This document shows, piece after piece, positions 61,342 through 64,000 of a DNA stretch of 64,000 nt. Where the stretch lies: positions 434,001 through 498,000 of the forward strand of contig NZ_VZRB01000002.1 in the NCBI RefSeq assembly GCF_008806595.1. Direction: 5' to 3'. A program made the translations under genes and the position numbers. Position 1 is the first letter of the stretch. The number at the start of each line of letters is the position of its first letter. Source of the DNA: Streptomyces luteolifulvus (lineage in GTDB: Bacteria > Actinomycetota > Actinomycetes > Streptomycetales > Streptomycetaceae). Under the pieces are notes generated by a model. The model saw only the letters and a program-made list of their open reading frames with translations. It ran no database searches and was not told the DNA's origin.

Positions 61342-62082
61342 GTGAGCCACGATGCAACGCCCCCGGGCGACAGCCCCTTTCGGTCCGAGCCGAGTGCACG
61401 CGACCACGCGCCGCAGTTTGTGCTGCCTCTCGTCGTGCGCATCGAGAAGGGTGCCCCGCCGGCGCGTACCGATGCTCTGGAGACCGCGGCCCGGGCCGTG
61501 CTGACCATCCTCGGTGACGAGCGGTCCCTCGGTGACGGTGCGTGGGCTCAAGCGATGCGGGACTGGCAGGACGCGCGGATTCGCAAGGTGGTGCGGCGGG
61601 CCCGCGGGGCCGAGTGGCGGCGGGCCGGGACACTGCCGGGAATCACGGTGACGGGAAAGTCGGCGGAGGTACGGGTCTTTCCGCCCGTGCCTCTCGACGG
61701 CTGGCCCAAGGAGCTGGCCCGGCTCCAGGTGTCCGGCACCGACCTCGACGACCTGGAGCCGCCGGTGGATGCGGACGGGGCGGCGCCGGTGCTCTGGATG
61801 AACCCGGAGCTCGACATGTCCGCCGGCAAGGCGATGGCGCAGGCCGGTCACGGTGCCCAACTGGCCTGGTGGGAACTGTCGGACGAGGAACGGGCCGGGT
61901 GGCGCGACGCGGGCTTCCCCCTCGCCGTCCGCACCGCCGACGCCGACCGCTGGCCCGAACTCACCACCGGCGGACTGCCGTTGGTGCGCGACGCGGGCTT
62001 CACGGAGATCGCGCCCGGGCTGACGGTGGCAGTCGAAGGTGGCAGCCGGTTCTGCCCGCTACCGCCCAAGCCGCAGCGTTAG
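61342..62082 (+). CDS. Peptidyl-tRNA hydrolase 2 (PTH2)-like protein
   Basis: A 246-residue protein with a C-terminal PTH2 fold (LDMSAGKAMAQAGHGAQLAWWELSDEERAGW; then LVRDAGFTEIAPGLTV). Residues 1-100 are an extra N-terminal region with QFVLPLVVRIEKGAPPARTD. Streptomyces has such PTH2-type genes in addition to PTH1. The GTG at 61342 is preceded eight bases upstream by TAGGGT (61328-61333), so it may be leaderless. Confidence 0.82.
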   Translation: MSHDATPPGDSPFRSEPSARDHAPQFVLPLVVRIEKGAPPARTDALETAARAVLTILGDERSLGDGAWAQAMRDWQDARIRKVVRRARGAEWRRAGTLPGITVTGKSAEVRVFPPVPLDGWPKELARLQVSGTDLDDLEPPVDADGAAPVLWMNPELDMSAGKAMAQAGHGAQLAWWELSDEERAGWRDAGFPLAVRTADADRWPELTTGGLPLVRDAGFTEIAPGLTVAVEGGSRFCPLPPKPQR

Positions 62083-62566
62083 GTCAGCTTCACGCAGGCT
62101 TACACAACCGCGACTGCCTGGCCCTACCCACGGGCCGCCCGCACGTCGCCTACTGTCCATCCTCGGAGGTCCGGTTGGCCCTGCCCGTCGTCCCCTGAAC
62201 CCGATGACGTACGGACCCAGTTGGGCGGCATGGGAACCTGCTTGAGCCTCGTGCTCTGCAGGTTCGGAGTCCGAACGACAGGTCCGCCGAAGTGACGGGG
62301 GGCAGCGAACGGCCCGGGGCCCGGGACGGCACGCCGCTGTCGGCGGAGGGCTTTGAGAGCGTCGACGACCAGGACGCTGTCGGCCACGCGTGACAGATCT
62401 TCCGGGAAACGGTTGGGACGAGAGCACCGCGGCGGAGCCGCCGTGGGCCGACCCGACCCGACCCGACCCGGGACCGAGGGCCACGTGGAATCCCTGAGAA
62501 GCCGTCTGAGCTCTGGATGACAACGAGGCCCTGGACATCGCGGCACCGGGTCTCGCTCGTGGCGAG
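62083..62566. other. 484-bp region without a confident gene
   Basis: No complete gene is seen. Minus-strand open frames exist but are compositional. An ACCCG x4 microsatellite lies at 62451-62470. No RNA gene was recognised. Confidence 0.4.
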
Positions 62567-63439
62567 TCAGATGGTCGTGTTCGCCCGAGGGGCGTCGTCG
62601 TACACGGAGTCGGCTCCGCTCCCGCGGGAGCGGGCTGCCGTGACGGCGCGCCAGATCCACCACACAGTTGCGTAGAGGACCAGGGGCCCGATCAGGCCGG
62701 AGCCCGCGCCTTTCGCCGCGTCGGACAGCACCCCTTCGACCACGACGCTCAGCGGCAGTCCGGTTGTCGCCGCCTCTGGGCCGGCGAGCCACCACCAGGC
62801 GTGGGCGACGGCTCCGCCGACCGTGAACAGAGCCACTGCGAGGAGGACAAGGCGCCGCTTTGCGCCACTGAGGCCGGTACGGACTTGATCAGCAAGGAGG
62901 CGCGCTCGCCTGCGCCACAGGTACACCGCGGTGGCGGCCAGGCCGCCGATCGTGCTCGCATGCTGCAGGGCCCGCGCCCAGGTGAGGCTGCCCACCAGCG
63001 TGGAGGTGAGCCAGGGCGCACGGGTGACCACGAAGCCGTCGTGGTGGGTGAAGGCATCCCAGAGCAGGTGCGTGGCGATGCCGATCAGGGCGGACAGGAC
63101 GATCCACCCGGCTCGGCGTATCAGTGTGCGGGCCGTCCGGGGCGGTGGCGGGGGGACGCGTATGGGCAGCAGGGACGCCAGCGGGCGATGGCCGGCTCGG
63201 AACAGGCCCCACAGCGTGAGGGCGTACGGCAGGGTGACGGTGACAGCGCCGGGAGCGGTGTGCGAGGTCGTGGCGTTGACGAAGGGTTCGTACCAGGACT
63301 GCGCGCTGACGGGCAGGCCCGTAGCGACAACGAAGTAGGGCATGTCCGGTGCGACGGCTCCGGCGACCAGCGCGGCCCGGCTGAAGGGCCGCCGCATCAA
63401 CGGCAGTACGGCCGCGGGGTGGGACAGGGTAAACGGCAT
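62567..63439 (-). CDS. DUF4184 family membrane protein
   Basis: A 290-residue integral membrane protein of the DUF4184 family. The N-terminus MPFTLSHPAAVLPLMRR and the ATHLLWDAFTHHDGF motif are the family signatures, with histidines and aspartate placed like a metal-dependent hydrolase site. GAGAGG lies six bases before the ATG at 63439. A long inverted repeat lies upstream. The function is unknown. Confidence 0.88.
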   Translation of the reverse strand: MPFTLSHPAAVLPLMRRPFSRAALVAGAVAPDMPYFVVATGLPVSAQSWYEPFVNATTSHTAPGAVTVTLPYALTLWGLFRAGHRPLASLLPIRVPPPPPRTARTLIRRAGWIVLSALIGIATHLLWDAFTHHDGFVVTRAPWLTSTLVGSLTWARALQHASTIGGLAATAVYLWRRRARLLADQVRTGLSGAKRRLVLLAVALFTVGGAVAHAWWWLAGPEAATTGLPLSVVVEGVLSDAAKGAGSGLIGPLVLYATVWWIWRAVTAARSRGSGADSVYDDAPRANTTI

Positions 63440-63460
63440 GAGCATCCTCTCGCGCAGACC

Positions 63461-63502
63461 CGATAGTCCGTCGAACGGAATGCTACGCCAAACGGACTAT
63501 CG
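63461..63502 (-). promoter_or_regulatory. 11-bp perfect inverted repeat upstream of the DUF4184 gene
   Basis: CGATAGTCCGT (63461-63471) and ACGGACTATCG (63492-63502) are a perfect inverted pair 20 bases apart. ACGGA also occurs at 63475-63479, so three half-sites are present. The arrangement is that of an operator around the promoter of the DUF4184 gene. Confidence 0.55.
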
Positions 63503-63556
63503 GTGGGCGACGGACGCCACTGCGCCCCGTTTGGATGCTCGGCCGCGGCAGGCCGT

Positions 63557-64000
63557 TCAGAGGAAGGTGCGTCGGGTTCGCCCCAGGCGGCCGGCCAGAA
63601 GGGCGAGCGCCGCGGTGGCCGGCAAAACGGCTGCCAGACACGCGACAGCAGCAGCCTCGCCCCACGCTGTGGTGTAGGCCTGGGCGAGCACAGGCGGGGA
63701 TGCCAGGACCATCGCCCCCAGCTCGCGCCCGCCTCGTGATCCACTGCGCCAGGTCAGCACGACACCGGTCGCGGCGAGGACGAGCAGCGGCCAGCACCCG
63801 TAGTCGGTGCTGACCCCCGGCACCGCGTGCGCGTCGATGGCCGCCCGTGGCACGACCACGAGCGCGATCACGGCACCGGCCATGCCCGCCCACCCCGGCG
63901 CAGTGCTCTCCAAACGCCGGTCCGGCGGGCAGGCGAGCACCACGGCCGCCGCCAGGGCCGCCGCGGCCGGGGTGACGACCGGGTCACCGAACGCCGGCCC
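63557..64000 (-). CDS. Hydrophobic membrane protein, 5' end outside the window (partial)
   Basis: At least 147 residues with several hydrophobic helices (GAVIALVVVPRAAIDA, LLVLAATGVVLTWR, GAMVLASPPVLAQ, AAAVACLAAVLPATAALALLAG) and a short basic end. The frame runs open through the window edge. I do not recognise a family. It is 55 bp upstream of the DUF4184 inverted repeat and on the same strand. Confidence 0.55.
   Translation of the reverse strand, partial: GPAFGDPVVTPAAAALAAAVVLACPPDRRLESTAPGWAGMAGAVIALVVVPRAAIDAHAVPGVSTDYGCWPLLVLAATGVVLTWRSGSRGGRELGAMVLASPPVLAQAYTTAWGEAAAVACLAAVLPATAALALLAGRLGRTRRTFL

Noticed and set aside
62255..62275. GGTTCGGAGTCCGAAC resembling a tRNA T-arm
   Set aside because: The loop does not match GTTCGANTC, and no acceptor or anticodon stem can be folded around it.
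62124..62566. Minus-strand frame with MPPNWVRTSSGSG, possible DUF397 remnant
   Set aside because: Only a few residues match and the cysteine motif is absent.
1..64000. CRISPR arrays, insertion sequences, rRNA or tRNA genes
   Set aside because: No regularly spaced repeats, transposase motifs or RNA signatures were found on reading both strands.

Overview
The window is a stretch of a high-GC actinobacterial chromosome, almost certainly Streptomyces. The codon third positions are strongly G/C, many genes start with GTG or TTG, and it carries Streptomyces-typical families: an SSI-type subtilisin inhibitor, a conservon (histidine kinase, roadblock, DUF742, GTPase), an AfsA/ScbR-type gamma-butyrolactone locus, a DUF1707-FHA protein, an SAV2177-type methyltransferase remnant and a SigE-family sigma factor. 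No rRNA, tRNA, CRISPR array, prophage or intact insertion sequence was seen.

Layout. 1-8 kb: two M14 zinc carboxypeptidase paralogues, one coupled by an ATGA overlap to a subtilisin-inhibitor gene, then an FHA protein, treZ, a 158-bp tandem duplication, a divergent phosphotransferase, an M24 peptidase remnant and a LysE exporter. 8-13 kb: a PDZ membrane protein, LysR divergent from a glutamine-amidotransferase-like protein plus a P450, and a DUF89 protein. 13-16.6 kb: a gamma-butyrolactone locus (two receptor-type TetR regulators, an AfsA-family synthase, an NmrA-like reductase) with overlapping divergent promoters. 16.7-21.5 kb: a secreted subtilase facing a membrane-anchored LPMO, an internally deleted methyltransferase and an orphan sugar-binding lipoprotein. 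21.7-25.5 kb: a conservon. 25.5-29.1 kb: an OpuC-type osmoprotectant ABC transporter operon. 29.1-34 kb: a ferric-reductase-like cytochrome, FMN-binding protein and ApbE, divergent from a two-component system. 34-38.1 kb: a 1,206-aa STAND NTPase/TPR protein divergent from a small two-TM protein. 38-43 kb: GNAT, flippase-like protein, PIG-V-like mannosyltransferase and a GT2-GtrA fusion. 43-49 kb: a SigE sigma/anti-sigma-like pair divergent from pknG, which is translationally coupled to a four-TM protein and a solute-binding lipoprotein. 49-53.7 kb: housekeeping genes (msrB, murC, a RibD-like reductase, zapE). 53.7-64 kb: a small secreted protein behind PHO-box-like repeats, a carbonic anhydrase/SulP/SPFH set, a PhoX-like Tat enzyme, a Rieske oxidoreductase, a deacetylase, a PTH2-like protein and DUF4184.

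How they work together. Four units look like complete local systems. (1) pknG, a four-TM protein and a binding lipoprotein parallel the mycobacterial/corynebacterial PknG-GlnX-GlnH sensor, but with a different binding-protein type and a kinase without the N-terminal CxxC motif. (2) A STAND-TPR NTPase with a small membrane protein could be a sensor/effector pair; this is inference. (3) A cytochrome reductase, flavinylated protein and flavin transferase under a divergent two-component system suggest extracytoplasmic electron transfer. (4) The butyrolactone locus should make and sense its own signal. Two genes (M24 peptidase, SAV2177 methyltransferase) are shortened by internal deletions that leave both ends in frame, so the region has been eroding as well as keeping intact systems.
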